Assembly: GCF_034424315.1 (NCBI RefSeq)
Contig: NZ_CP139972.1
Location: 7,386,501-7,450,500 of the forward strand
Length of the DNA stretch: 64,000 nt
Direction: 5' to 3'
DNA from: Chitinophaga sancti
GTDB lineage: Bacteria > Bacteroidota > Bacteroidia > Chitinophagales > Chitinophagaceae
This document shows, piece after piece, positions 1 through 7,590 of this stretch. A model generated the notes under the pieces. The model was given only the letters and a program-made list of their open reading frames with translations. It had not been told where the DNA came from and made no database searches. A program made the position numbers and the translations under genes. How positions within the stretch are numbered: position 1 is the stretch's first letter; each line of letters opens with the position of its first letter.

Positions 1-545
1 ATCAGGATAAAATCGGTGATAGCAGGCGAGTAAACGGCCCCTCCTGCACATGGCCCCATAATAGCTGAGATCTGCGGAATCACACCCGAGGCCCGGGTAT
101 TGCGATAAAAGATATCTGCATAGCCACCCAGGCTTACCACCCCTTCCTGTATGCGAGCCCCGCCACTGTCATTCAAACCAATGACAGGTGCACCATTTTG
201 CATAGCCAGGTCCATGATCTTACAGATCTTGCGGGCATGGGGTTCAGAGAGGCTGCCGCCATAAACGGTAAAATCCTGCGAAAAAACGTAGACGAGACGG
301 CCATTGATAGAACCAAAACCAGTGACTACGCCATCTCCGGGAAATTGTTCCTGGTCGTCGGTTATGCCACGGTTACGGTTATGTACAAACATGTCCAGTT
401 CTTCAAACGAACCATCATCCATGAGTAATTGTAATCTTTCACGAGCTGTCAGTTTTCCTTTTTTATGCTGCGAGGCGATACGGGCTTCGCCTCCGCCGAG
501 CATAGCTTCGGCTATTCTGTTTTGGAGTTCCGTGGTCTTATCCAT
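1..545 (-). CDS. Acyl-CoA carboxylase, carboxyltransferase (beta) subunit, N-terminal part
   Basis: This is the 5' end of a gene that runs off the left edge of the window; about 181 residues are visible, starting [16 protein letters not shown] at 545. The sequence matches the N-terminal half of propionyl-CoA/methylmalonyl-CoA carboxyltransferases. It has the [17 protein letters not shown] segment, the [20 protein letters not shown] strand region, and a glycine-rich segment ([11 protein letters not shown], then [12 protein letters not shown]) typical of the crotonase-like acyl-CoA site. The family transfers carboxyl groups from carboxy-biotin to propionyl-CoA or a related acyl-CoA in the cytosol. 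Substrate choice cannot be decided from this part, and no biotin carboxylase or carrier gene is visible. A hairpin terminator lies just upstream and separates it from the lipoprotein gene on the same strand. Confidence 0.9.
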   Translation of the reverse strand, partial: MDKTTELQNRIAEAMLGGGEARIASQHKKGKLTARERLQLLMDDGSFEELDMFVHNRNRGITDDQEQFPGDGVVTGFGSINGRLVYVFSQDFTVYGGSLSEPHARKICKIMDLAMQNGAPVIGLNDSGGARIQEGVVSLGGYADIFYRNTRASGVIPQISAIMGPCAGGAVYSPAITDFIL

Positions 546-600
546 TGTATCAAGGTGTTAAATAACGCGCGAACACTAAATATCGGGGAAAAAAACATAA

Positions 601-633
601 AAAAACGCTTTTACCAGCGGTAAAAGCGTTTTT
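601..633. terminator. Bidirectional hairpin terminator
   Basis: Two 15-base arms (601-615 and 619-633) are perfect reverse complements around a 3-base centre (AGC). An A-run on the left and a T-run on the right are built into the arms, so the hairpin has a U-tract in either direction. It lies 26 bp past the stop of the minus-strand lipoprotein gene and so probably ends that transcript before the carboxylase gene. Confidence 0.85.
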
Positions 634-658
634 AATAATAAGGTATATAAGTATATAT

Positions 659-1105
659 TTAATTCTGAGGGTATACTACCTGCAATTTAGGTGTGACGAT
701 GGTATCGCTATAATTCCCTGCGTCATCCTGTATGAATACCAGGTAGTGCACGCTGTCCTTTTTTATCGGATTATCAGCAATTTGCGGAAAGTCAGTGTTA
801 ATCAGGTGAAGAACAACCTCGGCGGTCAGCTTGGTACCTTTGTGGGCATCCAGTTTGGGCATCGGGCGGGATGTGAATGGCGTGTCCAAAGGTTTCACAT
901 CGTAGATAGCTGCGAAATTGAACGTATTTTCAATGTCCCCGTCTCCGTCGGTTACATTAAATGTAATATCCATTCCGGCATCAGCAGAAACGGGAGAAGA
1001 AGAATAAGATTTGAAGGTGATCACCGGTTTGGTGCCTATTGAATCTTTCTTACAGGCACCAATAGCCAGTAAAGAAAAGAGGGATAAAAAAGCTATTTTC
1101 TTCAT
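659..1105 (-). CDS. Small lipoprotein, function unknown
   Basis: The protein has 148 residues. The N-terminus is a lipoprotein signal peptide: a Lys pair, a hydrophobic stretch and the lipobox IGAC with Cys18. KKD follows the Cys, a charged start that in Bacteroidota often accompanies export to the outer membrane surface; that last point is family knowledge and is not proven here. The mature part is beta-rich, with an Asp-rich DGDGDIE segment (about residues 53-59) and a second motif, QDDAGNYSDT, near the end. These look like an immunoglobulin-like or cadherin-like fold, but I do not recognise a named family. The gene is monocistronic: a -7-like element sits just upstream and a strong terminator downstream. 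Function unknown. Confidence 0.75.
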   Translation of the reverse strand: MKKIAFLSLFSLLAIGACKKDSIGTKPVITFKSYSSSPVSADAGMDITFNVTDGDGDIENTFNFAAIYDVKPLDTPFTSRPMPKLDAHKGTKLTAEVVLHLINTDFPQIADNPIKKDSVHYLVFIQDDAGNYSDTIVTPKLQVVYPQN

Positions 1106-1109
1106 ATAA

Positions 1110-1117
1110 CAAACCTA
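1110..1117 (-). promoter_or_regulatory. Possible -7 element (TAGGTTTG)
   Basis: On the minus strand this reads TAGGTTTG, matching the Bacteroidota -7 consensus TAnnTTTG. It ends only 4 bp before the lipoprotein ATG, so the transcript would be leaderless or nearly so. I see no good -33 element, so support is limited. Confidence 0.35.
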
Positions 1118-1267
1118 CATTATTTTTTTAACTCTATCTAGTTTTAACTCTTCCTGGTAGTGTTTCAGTTTGATTTTCAAGCAGGCCGCAGGCCATTTAA
1201 AAACCAACAAGATTCCCCCCGAATCCTAATAACGTTGAATTCGCATTTTTTGTTACGTCTTTCCCCC

Positions 1268-1275
1268 TAACTTTG
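1268..1275 (+). promoter_or_regulatory. Possible -7 element (TAACTTTG)
   Basis: TAACTTTG matches the Bacteroidota consensus TAnnTTTG and lies 23 bp before the ATG of the LuxE-type gene. The nearest TTG upstream is at 1250-1252, closer than the usual -33 spacing, so only the -7 part is convincing. Confidence 0.5.
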
Positions 1276-1298
1276 TACGGTTTTACTAATCAGTGTTT

Positions 1299-2282
1299 AT
1301 GAGTGGCATTTCTACAGCAGCAATATTTTCTTCAGACGGATCGGACCTGGAAGCATTGTCCCTTGAGGCCTTTCGTTTCCAGTATCGTGAAAATGCATTA
1401 TATCGTGCTTACACAGATGCCCTGCGCATTCAGCCGGACAAGGTCCGTTCCCTGGCGCAGATCCCTTTCCTCCCTATCCAGTTCTTCAAAACCCACCAGG
1501 TCACCTGTGGTACCTTTGAGCCCCAGCTGGTATTTGAAAGCAGTGGTACTACCCAGACCATCAATAGCCGTCACCTGGTAAAAGAGGCTGTCATTTATGA
1601 GCAGAGTTTCCTGACCGCCTTTGAGCGTTTTTACGGCCCTGTTACGGATTTTGTAGTAGTTGGCCTGCTGCCTTCCTACCTGGAAAGAAAGCACTCCAGT
1701 CTGGTTTACATGGTGCAGAACATGGTGAAGCGCAGTGCTCACCCTGCCAGCGGTTTTTACCTGTATGAACATGACAAACTCTACCACCAGCTGCAGGAAC
1801 TGGAAGCACGTGGGCAGAAAACCCTGCTCATCGGGGTTACCTTTGGTCTCCTGGATTTTGCAGAGCAATATGCCCTGCAGCTCAAACATACCATCGTGAT
1901 GGAAACGGGGGGTATGAAAGGCAGGAGAGAAGAATGGACCCGTGAACAGGTGCATGCCTTCCTGAAGGAACGACTGGGTTGCAGCCAGATTCATGCAGAA
2001 TATGGCATGACCGAGTTACTATCCCAGGCATACAGCTATGGACAGGGTTTATTCAATACTCCACCCTGGATGAAGGTATTGGTCAGAGACGAAAATGACC
2101 CATTCCAGCTCTATACCGAAAAAGCTGCCGGTGTGATCAATGTAGTAGACCTTGCTAATGTGTATTCCTGTTCTTTCATTGCTACGGAAGATATAGGCCG
2201 CTTGCATGAGCATGGTACTTTTGAAGTATTGGGCAGGCTTGATAATTCTGCTTTAAGGGGGTGTAGTTTGATGGTAAGTTAG
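1299..2282 (+). CDS. LuxE/PaaK-type acyl-protein synthetase
   Basis: The protein has 327 residues, starting at the ATG (MSGISTAAIFSS); a GTG two codons upstream is less likely. It resembles the LuxE family, which activates a fatty acid as acyl-AMP and passes it to a protein thiol. Visible adenylate-forming motifs are the phosphate-binding FESSGTTQ (about residue 80), the YGMTELLSQAYS segment in the second half and the late ATEDIGRL motif. The length fits stand-alone LuxE-like proteins of Bacteroidota, which usually lie near polysaccharide or lipid genes and have no luciferase partner. Here there is no luxCD and no acyl carrier protein alongside. Its stop codon overlaps the stop of the convergent gene at 2279-2977. 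The acyl acceptor is unknown. Confidence 0.75.
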   Translation: MSGISTAAIFSSDGSDLEALSLEAFRFQYRENALYRAYTDALRIQPDKVRSLAQIPFLPIQFFKTHQVTCGTFEPQLVFESSGTTQTINSRHLVKEAVIYEQSFLTAFERFYGPVTDFVVVGLLPSYLERKHSSLVYMVQNMVKRSAHPASGFYLYEHDKLYHQLQELEARGQKTLLIGVTFGLLDFAEQYALQLKHTIVMETGGMKGRREEWTREQVHAFLKERLGCSQIHAEYGMTELLSQAYSYGQGLFNTPPWMKVLVRDENDPFQLYTEKAAGVINVVDLANVYSCSFIATEDIGRLHEHGTFEVLGRLDNSALRGCSLMVS

Positions 2283-2977
2283 GTGCTGATTAATTGTACT
2301 TTTTTCAATATTGTTCCCGCTTCTTGCGTAGTGAGTTCCTGCATATATGGGAAACTCTCGTGATCCATTCCGAATTTTTTCATTAGGTACCGGTCTATTA
2401 ATGTTAATGAGGGATGTTGTAGTGTCAGTTGGGATAAAAAGTCCTTAAAATCGTCCAGTTCATGATCTGGTAACAGTGTTAAGGCGACCTTTTGTTGTGT
2501 GGGCGAAGCGCCGGGATATTCCAGGATTTCCAATGCCCGTCTGCACATGTACGGCGACAATAGATCGTCGTTTGCCGACAGAAAGTCCAGGCAAAAGTAT
2601 TCTACCGTAAAGTCTTCAAAAATTCCTGCGCTCAGCTGGTCATCATCTAAGCTGTACCAGTGTGCCCATTCCATGAATTCTTTTAATGTAATTTCTTCCG
2701 CCAGCAGGGCGCTGAGGTGGTGTATCAGGCCTTTGCGCGTAGGCACCGTGTCCGCATCATAATTGATGTGGGTGATGATGTCTGTGTAAAAGTCTTCGTT
2801 CATTTCCCTGGCGACTGTAGTAAGCAGGTATGTAACATCTGTTTGATTGATGCTAGATAAATGTAATACGTCGGCAGTCTCGGAGATGATTTCAGGTCGT
2901 GTTTTGGTGCCCTGTAACCATGATTTGATCAGGGATATGAAGTAAGTGCTTGTAATGAAATGTGTCTGCTTTTTCAT
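2279..2977 (-). CDS. Hypothetical protein, mostly helical
   Basis: The protein has 232 residues, starts MKKQTHFITSTYF, and has no signal peptide or membrane segment. It is acidic and Leu-rich with a predicted all-helical character, for example ITLKEFMEWAHWYSLDDDQ in the middle and DYL/DFL repeats. I recognise no family. Size and composition recall self-protection (immunity-like) proteins or cytoplasmic DUFs, but no toxin gene is adjacent, so this is only a resemblance. It is convergent with the LuxE-type gene (stop codons overlap), and a long repeat-bearing intergenic region lies upstream. Confidence 0.6.
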   Translation of the reverse strand: MKKQTHFITSTYFISLIKSWLQGTKTRPEIISETADVLHLSSINQTDVTYLLTTVAREMNEDFYTDIITHINYDADTVPTRKGLIHHLSALLAEEITLKEFMEWAHWYSLDDDQLSAGIFEDFTVEYFCLDFLSANDDLLSPYMCRRALEILEYPGASPTQQKVALTLLPDHELDDFKDFLSQLTLQHPSLTLIDRYLMKKFGMDHESFPYMQELTTQEAGTILKKVQLIST

Positions 2978-3126
2978 ACTTACTTACAGGCCTGGCATAG
3001 GTGCCTCTGCCTGCAATGTATTCAAAATAATGCGAAGGAAAAAGTTAAAGAATGCTATTGCCGGGCCTGGAGGCGATTTAATATAAAAGACAGCTTTTGG
3101 CCCAAACGATCTTAGGCTTTAAAGGG

Positions 3127-3181
3127 AGATAACCCGCAGATAACCCGCCTATATCCCGCCTATAAGCCGCCTATAACCCGC
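3127..3181 (+). repeat. Five tandem 11-bp repeats
   Basis: Five consecutive 11-base units (3127, 3138, 3149, 3160, 3171) follow the pattern (A/C)(G/T)ATA(A/T)(C/G)CCGC; the first two are identical (AGATAACCCGC). The third unit can pair with the downstream stretch GGCGGGATAT: 3151-3161 with 3192-3202 is an 11-bp perfect stem. No ORF of note covers the stretch. Confidence 0.8.
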
Positions 3182-3215
3182 ATCTTTAAAGAGGCGGGAT
3201 ATCTACGGCTCATTC

Positions 3216-3274
3216 CCGAAAAACCTGCGACTTATGTCAGGAAAAGCTGCGGTTGGTTCCCGGAAAAGCTGCGG
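3216..3274 (+). repeat. Degenerate 22-bp tandem repeat
   Basis: GGAAAAGCTGCGG occurs at 3240-3252 and again at 3262-3274, 22 bp apart. A diverged relative, GAAAAACCTGCGA, lies about 22 bp earlier (from about 3218). The array directly follows the 11-bp repeat array, so two short tandem arrays occupy 3127-3274. Confidence 0.65.
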
Positions 3275-3424
3275 CTTTAAAATATTTTTCACTCCTTACT
3301 GCGCACTTTTTACCCCCTGAGATCACCCCTCTTATTAGCGCCCTACTTAAACAAGGGAAGGGTCGGACAACCTCGTCAGTATCAGAAAATCATATGTTAA
3401 TATATGTTGTAATTAAATAAATTG

Positions 3425-3432
3425 TATATTTG
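3425..3432 (+). promoter_or_regulatory. Possible -7 element (TATATTTG)
   Basis: TATATTTG matches TAnnTTTG in an AT-rich stretch. Transcription from here would give a leader of about 160 nt before the ATG of the secreted SprB-repeat protein at 3602 and would include the hairpin at 3470-3514. Confidence 0.4.
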
Positions 3433-3469
3433 TATCACCTGAGAATGCAATAGCCAGGAAACCTTATAA

Positions 3470-3514
3470 AGGATGCTGAGATTGGGAGTGCCACCCTCAA
3501 TTTGCCTGCATCCT
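3470..3514 (+). other. Hairpin in the 5' leader of the T9SS-secreted protein gene
   Basis: AGGATGC (3470-3476) pairs perfectly with GCATCCT (3508-3514). Inside, ATTG and CAAT can pair around GGGAGTGCCACCC. There is no T-run, so it does not look like a terminator. It lies 88-132 bp upstream of the start at 3602. It could be a leader RNA structure; it matches no riboswitch class I know. The rest of the 2978-3601 gap apart from this and the repeat arrays shows nothing I can name. Confidence 0.35.
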
Positions 3515-3601
3515 GACCTATGAAAATGATTCATTCCATGCTCCAATACTTCGGGCATAGTGTGTTGTTGGCTTTTCATCCGTTATCTAAAATCGTATCC
3601 T

Positions 3602-5197
3602 ATGTCTATTCCTGTATTTGCAAGAATACGGGTAGCTCACCGCCATGTCCATAAGGCGCGTGTGTTAATCCGTATATTGTATATCCTGACGGTGAACCTT
3701 TGTATGTTTAAAATTGCGGGTGCCCAGGTAATTGAAATGAGCAACCCATCCATGGAAGGAAATATTGGCAGGGATAGCGTGCCTGCAGGCTGGATAGCGG
3801 CCTCAAACACGCCGGATGTATTACCCGGTCCGCTCAATATCTATAAGCGGCCTGCTGATGGTAAGGCATATGCCGGCCTGCATAGCGGCCCTGCGTACAG
3901 GGAAGGTTTAGCCCAGTTGCTGTCATCTCCCCTGGAAAAGGGATTAGCCTACGCTATTTCTGTAGACCTTGCCTATGCACCCAGGTACCTGCAGGCTGCC
4001 TGTTATGGAAACCTGACCATTTATGGCGGGAATAGTCCAAAAGATACCGCACAGCGCCTCTGGTCATCGGGGCCTTTTACAGATACCAGCTGGCGACGGT
4101 TTTATGCAATATTGGAACCCACTGCCAGTTATAAATACATTTCGCTCTGGGCTGACCCTGCTGAGCCCTGTGCTGCCAGTAATATTGGTACGGCAGTGCT
4201 GATCGACAATTTCTCCAACATCCGCCAGGTTATCAAAACTACGCTGACGGCTACACCGAGTTGTAACAATGCCAGCACAGGCACTGTCCAGGTAAGTCCT
4301 GTAGATTATCATACGACTTATACTTATCTCTGGACACCCGGCAACTATAGCACTGCAAAAGTTGATCAACTGCCGCCCGGTGAATACACCGTTGTGGTCA
4401 CCGCAGCAAATGGTGCTACAGGTGCCGGTACGGTTGTAGTAGGTGGATCTACGCTCACCACTACAATGACTACGCTGCCTGCTACCTGTGCGGGTAGTCA
4501 CAATGCAGAAATTCATGTAGCCGTTAGCGGTGGTATGCCACCCTATCGTTTTGTACTGGATGATAATACCCCTGTGAAAGAGGGTGTGTTCAAAGGACTG
4601 ACTGAAGGCAGGTACCAGGTATATGTGAGAGATGCGCAGGTTTGTACAGATACACTCACTGCATTGTTGCAGGCTCCGGAAGCCCTGGTACTGAAACAGG
4701 TGGAAGTAAAACCCTGTAGCTGTGATGATACACGGGATGGTAAGCTAGGCTTGCAGATAGCGGGTGGTACACAACCCTATAAATATCATATTGAGAACGA
4801 GGCATGGCAAACAGATAGTATCCTTACATCTTTAAAAGCCGGTCACTATATATTTGAAGTAGCCGATACCAATGGCTGTAGTATTAGTGGTACTGCGAAC
4901 ATTGGGTCTCCGTTTAAGCGTTGCCTGGTAGTAATGCCGACGGCATTCAGTCCGAATGGAGATGGGAACAATGACGTGTTCAAACCAAAATTATACGATG
5001 TACTGACCAGCTATGAACTGCGTGTGTTTAATCGCTGGGGAGGATTGGTATTTAGCACCAATGATCCGCAGGCGGGTTGGGATGGTTATATAAAAGGAGT
5101 CATACAGGATCAACAGGCATTTATATATGTCTGCAGTTTCAATGACCGGAACAATGAGCGGAAGGAGCTCAGAGGTTCAGTGGTGCTGCTCCGCTAG
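3602..5197 (+). CDS. T9SS type B sorting-domain protein with SprB-like repeats
   Basis: The protein has 531 residues from the ATG at 3602. The N-terminus has a basic segment and a hydrophobic stretch (ILYILTVNLCMFKIAGAQ), a plausible signal peptide. Residues about 30-190 are a jelly-roll-like domain (NPSMEGNIGRDSVPAGW, later WRRFYAIL). SprB-type repeats follow, each with a T-x-P-x-C-N/A-G start and a PGEYTVVVTAANGATGAG-like end. The last 90 residues are the gliding-motility C-terminal domain: FSPNGDGNNDVFKP, YELRVFNRWGGLVFS, then GWDGYIKG. This is the type B signal that sends proteins through the type IX secretion system to the cell surface or medium. It is probably a surface adhesin-like protein. 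The upstream start at 3560 would add 14 poorly suited residues. Its 3' end overlaps the convergent response-regulator gene by 29 bp. Confidence 0.85.
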   Translation: MSIPVFARIRVAHRHVHKARVLIRILYILTVNLCMFKIAGAQVIEMSNPSMEGNIGRDSVPAGWIAASNTPDVLPGPLNIYKRPADGKAYAGLHSGPAYREGLAQLLSSPLEKGLAYAISVDLAYAPRYLQAACYGNLTIYGGNSPKDTAQRLWSSGPFTDTSWRRFYAILEPTASYKYISLWADPAEPCAASNIGTAVLIDNFSNIRQVIKTTLTATPSCNNASTGTVQVSPVDYHTTYTYLWTPGNYSTAKVDQLPPGEYTVVVTAANGATGAGTVVVGGSTLTTTMTTLPATCAGSHNAEIHVAVSGGMPPYRFVLDDNTPVKEGVFKGLTEGRYQVYVRDAQVCTDTLTALLQAPEALVLKQVEVKPCSCDDTRDGKLGLQIAGGTQPYKYHIENEAWQTDSILTSLKAGHYIFEVADTNGCSISGTANIGSPFKRCLVVMPTAFSPNGDGNNDVFKPKLYDVLTSYELRVFNRWGGLVFSTNDPQAGWDGYIKGVIQDQQAFIYVCSFNDRNNERKELRGSVVLLR

Positions 5198-5561
5198 TCT
5201 GGAGCAATTGCTGGATATTGGCATTCAGGTTGGCAAACAGGAAGGGTTTGTTGATATAGGCTGCTGCACCTTTTGCCAGGGCCAGGTTTACTTCTTCTGT
5301 GGCTGATCTTGCGCTGAGGATGATCACAGGAATAAAACGCAGTTGTTCATGCGCCTGGAATGCTTCCAGTAACTGATATCCATTTAATACCGGCATGTAG
5401 ATATCACTGATCACCAGGTGGGGCAGGTGTTCTGTAGCCAGATGAATGCCTTCTTCGCCATTTGCGGCGGTGATTACCTGGTATTGGTGTAGCTCCAGCA
5501 GGCTTTGTAAAGTATCTCTTAAACCTGTTTTATCCTCTATTAATAAGATGGTATGTTGCAT
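5169..5561 (-). CDS. Single-domain response regulator (CheY-like)
   Basis: The protein has 130 residues, a receiver domain with no output domain. The phosphoacceptor is Asp53 (ISDIYMP), the acidic pocket is Glu9/Asp10 (LIEDK), the switch Ser is in ILSARS (Ser83) and the conserved Lys is Lys105 (AYINKPF). It lies 9 bp downstream of the histidine kinase gene on the same strand, so the two are very likely an operon and a cognate pair. With no DNA-binding domain, it probably acts by protein contact or phosphotransfer. Its C-terminal coding end overlaps the convergent T9SS-protein gene by 29 bp. Confidence 0.88.
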   Translation of the reverse strand: MQHTILLIEDKTGLRDTLQSLLELHQYQVITAANGEEGIHLATEHLPHLVISDIYMPVLNGYQLLEAFQAHEQLRFIPVIILSARSATEEVNLALAKGAAAYINKPFLFANLNANIQQLLQTSGAAPLNL

Positions 5562-5570
5562 AGCTTTTCT

Positions 5571-6371
5571 CTATAGAGAATCCGAATGATATAGAAAGGA
5601 AAGGGTGAATGTACTGCCTTCACCAACTACACTCTCTACAGTAATAGTGCCATTATTTTCCTGAACAAATGTTTTAACAATTGACAACCCTAATCCTGTA
5701 CCTGCAATTTCATTTACATTACTTGCCCTGAAGAAGGGCGTGAATAATTGCGGGAGGTCTGCGGCAGGAATACCTATACCATCATCAGTAACCCGGATCG
5801 TTACCTGCTGCGCTTCAAAATCTACTGTGACTACCGGTGCTTTTTCTCTTGAAAACTTAAAGGCATTTCCCACAAGGTTCATAAAAATCCTGGTCAGCTG
5901 ATTAGTGTCGGCATATATACCCTGCGGAATACCTGTTACAAGGAGTTCGAAGCTACGGGTATCTTCCGGATCTGCAAAGTAATTAGACCGCAGTGTTGTG
6001 AGCAGCTGAACGAGGTCAATCACTTGTTTGTTCAATGACATGCGACCAGACATGATACTATTGATCGTAAGCATTTCATCGAGCATGCTATTGAGTCTGA
6101 AAATTTCTGTTGTAATACGCGACAGGTTTTTCTCATAGAATGCATCCATTTGCTGGCTGGAATGCAGTCTTGCTGCCAATAATTCTACAACAGCTGATAT
6201 GGCGGTCAGCGGCGTTTTAAATTCATGCGATGTAATAGCAATGATATTGCTGGCGTTATTCAACAAATTAGCTGCATCAGCTGATGTAATAGTTTCTTCT
6301 CTTTTCATGTGCCTACGGTTAACGTGCATCTGCTGATTTGTGGTATGCACGACTTGTAGAAAATTGTTCAC
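5571..6371 (-). CDS. Soluble sensor histidine kinase (HisKA-HATPase)
   Basis: The protein has 266 residues and no membrane segment or recognisable sensor domain; the first 40 residues form only a short leader. The dimerisation/phosphoacceptor helix carries His49 in TSHEFKTPLTAIS. The ATPase domain shows the N box (MNLVGNAFKFSRE), the G1 box (VTDDGIGIP), the F box region (LFTPFF) and the G2 box (GTGLGLSIVK). This is a complete kinase core, so input must come from a partner or the cytosol. It is paired with the receiver-only protein 9 bp downstream. It diverges from the exopolysaccharide locus across a 376-bp gap, so a role in controlling that locus is possible but unproven. Confidence 0.85.
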   Translation of the reverse strand: MNNFLQVVHTTNQQMHVNRRHMKREETITSADAANLLNNASNIIAITSHEFKTPLTAISAVVELLAARLHSSQQMDAFYEKNLSRITTEIFRLNSMLDEMLTINSIMSGRMSLNKQVIDLVQLLTTLRSNYFADPEDTRSFELLVTGIPQGIYADTNQLTRIFMNLVGNAFKFSREKAPVVTVDFEAQQVTIRVTDDGIGIPAADLPQLFTPFFRASNVNEIAGTGLGLSIVKTFVQENNGTITVESVVGEGSTFTLSFLYHSDSL

Positions 6372-6747
6372 ATAGTAATTAAACTAATATTTGTTACGGG
6401 TGTTGTGGGGGTAGCCTTTTAATTAAGATGGACAAGATAATCATTAACTATTTAATTATAAAGCTAAAAATCTCTCATAAAATCATTAATTTTAAACTAC
6501 CATTTAAATATAGCTAAACAATTTTTTTGCCAGAACGTTAACCAAAGTAGACACATAGAATTTTTTGCAATAGCAACAATAGAATAGTGAAGATTAAACC
6601 ATAATATGTAAGGTTCTGCTCGGTTGTTAATTAAAATTTCATACCCGTCCCGGCTATTCTGGAATCATTTTTGTTTGAATGAGTTTGTAATAATTTTAGA
6701 ATAGACCATATCATATTGGGATAAATAACCAAGTTAATTAAGCACCT
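6372..6747. other. AT-rich divergent intergenic region upstream of the exopolysaccharide locus
   Basis: This 376-bp gap separates the leftward histidine kinase gene from the rightward regulator. It is strongly AT-rich (TTAATT, TTTAAATA and similar runs) and should hold promoters for both directions. I see no convincing TAnnTTTG/-33 pair, no clear hairpin and no credible ORF. Confidence 0.5.
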
Positions 6748-7437
6748 ATGATCAACATCGGAATTATAGAGGACAACTATTTCCAGTTGAATAACTATCG
6801 GGAATTTCTCGAGGATTTCCAGGAATGTAAAGTTGTTTTCGCATGCAAATCTATGGAGGAGTTTAGAGAGCTCTCCTTCAGGGAGGTAGATGTAAATGTT
6901 ATTCTTTTAGACATCTCCCTGCCCGGAGAATCAGGCATACAAGGGATGCAGGAGCTGCGTCGGGTATATCCTGAAGCCAAGATCATTGTTCTTTCCGGAC
7001 ATGATGGTAAGCACTATGTAATAGAGTCGATTCGCAACGGTGCGAACGGGTATATCATTAAGACAAGTCGCCTGATGGAGATCTATCATTCGATATTAGA
7101 TGCTATCAGTGAAGGAGGAACATTGTCCCCAAAAGCAGCCCACTTGTTGATTAACCATATTAATAAAGATCCATTAGAAGATGTCAGGCATAAACTCACA
7201 AAAAGGGAATATGAATTACTGGCGCTGCTCAAAGAGGGCTACTCATATAAGGAAATGGCAGACAAGTTATTTGTTACTGTCTTTACTGTCAACCAACATC
7301 TGAAAAAAGTATATCAAAAATTAAATGTTGCTACAAAATCCGAGTTGATTTCAAAAATCTGGTCGAATAGCCTGTGTACAGCCCTGTTATTTGTGGGTTT
7401 TACGGGATTTTATTCAAATCAGTTTTTCGGATTATGA
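6748..7437 (+). CDS. NarL/FixJ-type response regulator with hydrophobic C-terminal tail
   Basis: The protein has 229 residues. The receiver domain (1-125) has Glu8/Asp9, the phosphoacceptor Asp55 (ILLDISLPGESG) and Lys105 (GYIIKTS). A LuxR-type HTH occupies about 148-205: LTKREYELLALLKEGYSYKE, then VNQHLKKVYQKLNV. Typical family members end soon after this helix. Here about 22 more residues follow, LCTALLFVGFTGFYSNQFFG, which are hydrophobic enough for a membrane or hairpin anchor. It is the first gene before the wza/wzc genes and is read in the same direction, so it is the natural candidate regulator of the locus. The tail is seen directly; membrane attachment is inference. Confidence 0.87.
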   Translation: MINIGIIEDNYFQLNNYREFLEDFQECKVVFACKSMEEFRELSFREVDVNVILLDISLPGESGIQGMQELRRVYPEAKIIVLSGHDGKHYVIESIRNGANGYIIKTSRLMEIYHSILDAISEGGTLSPKAAHLLINHINKDPLEDVRHKLTKREYELLALLKEGYSYKEMADKLFVTVFTVNQHLKKVYQKLNVATKSELISKIWSNSLCTALLFVGFTGFYSNQFFGL

Positions 7438-7590
7438 GCTGTGTTGCCTGTATAGGCACTACTTTCTCTAGTACACACGTTTGTGTTAATACTCCGATTT
7501 ATACTCTAGTAAGTAATAGTGTCAGAGGGCTTGATAAACTAATATTGTAGTACGGAAAGCGCGGAAGAAAAACCTAAATAATAATTGGAA

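Noticed and set aside
3470..3520. CTGAGA within a hairpin, suggesting a TPP riboswitch
   Set aside because: The rest of the TPP core (ACCTGA...GGTAAT...CCAGCG...GGGA) is missing and the downstream gene is a secreted protein unrelated to thiamine.
3397..3579. 60-codon minus-strand frame in the repeat-bearing intergenic region
   Set aside because: No family match, no promoter or start signal, and it overlaps the leader hairpin on the opposite strand.
7473..7486. ACACA-CGTT-TGTGT palindrome before wza
   Set aside because: Five-base arms are expected by chance in this AT-rich leader and no second copy was seen.
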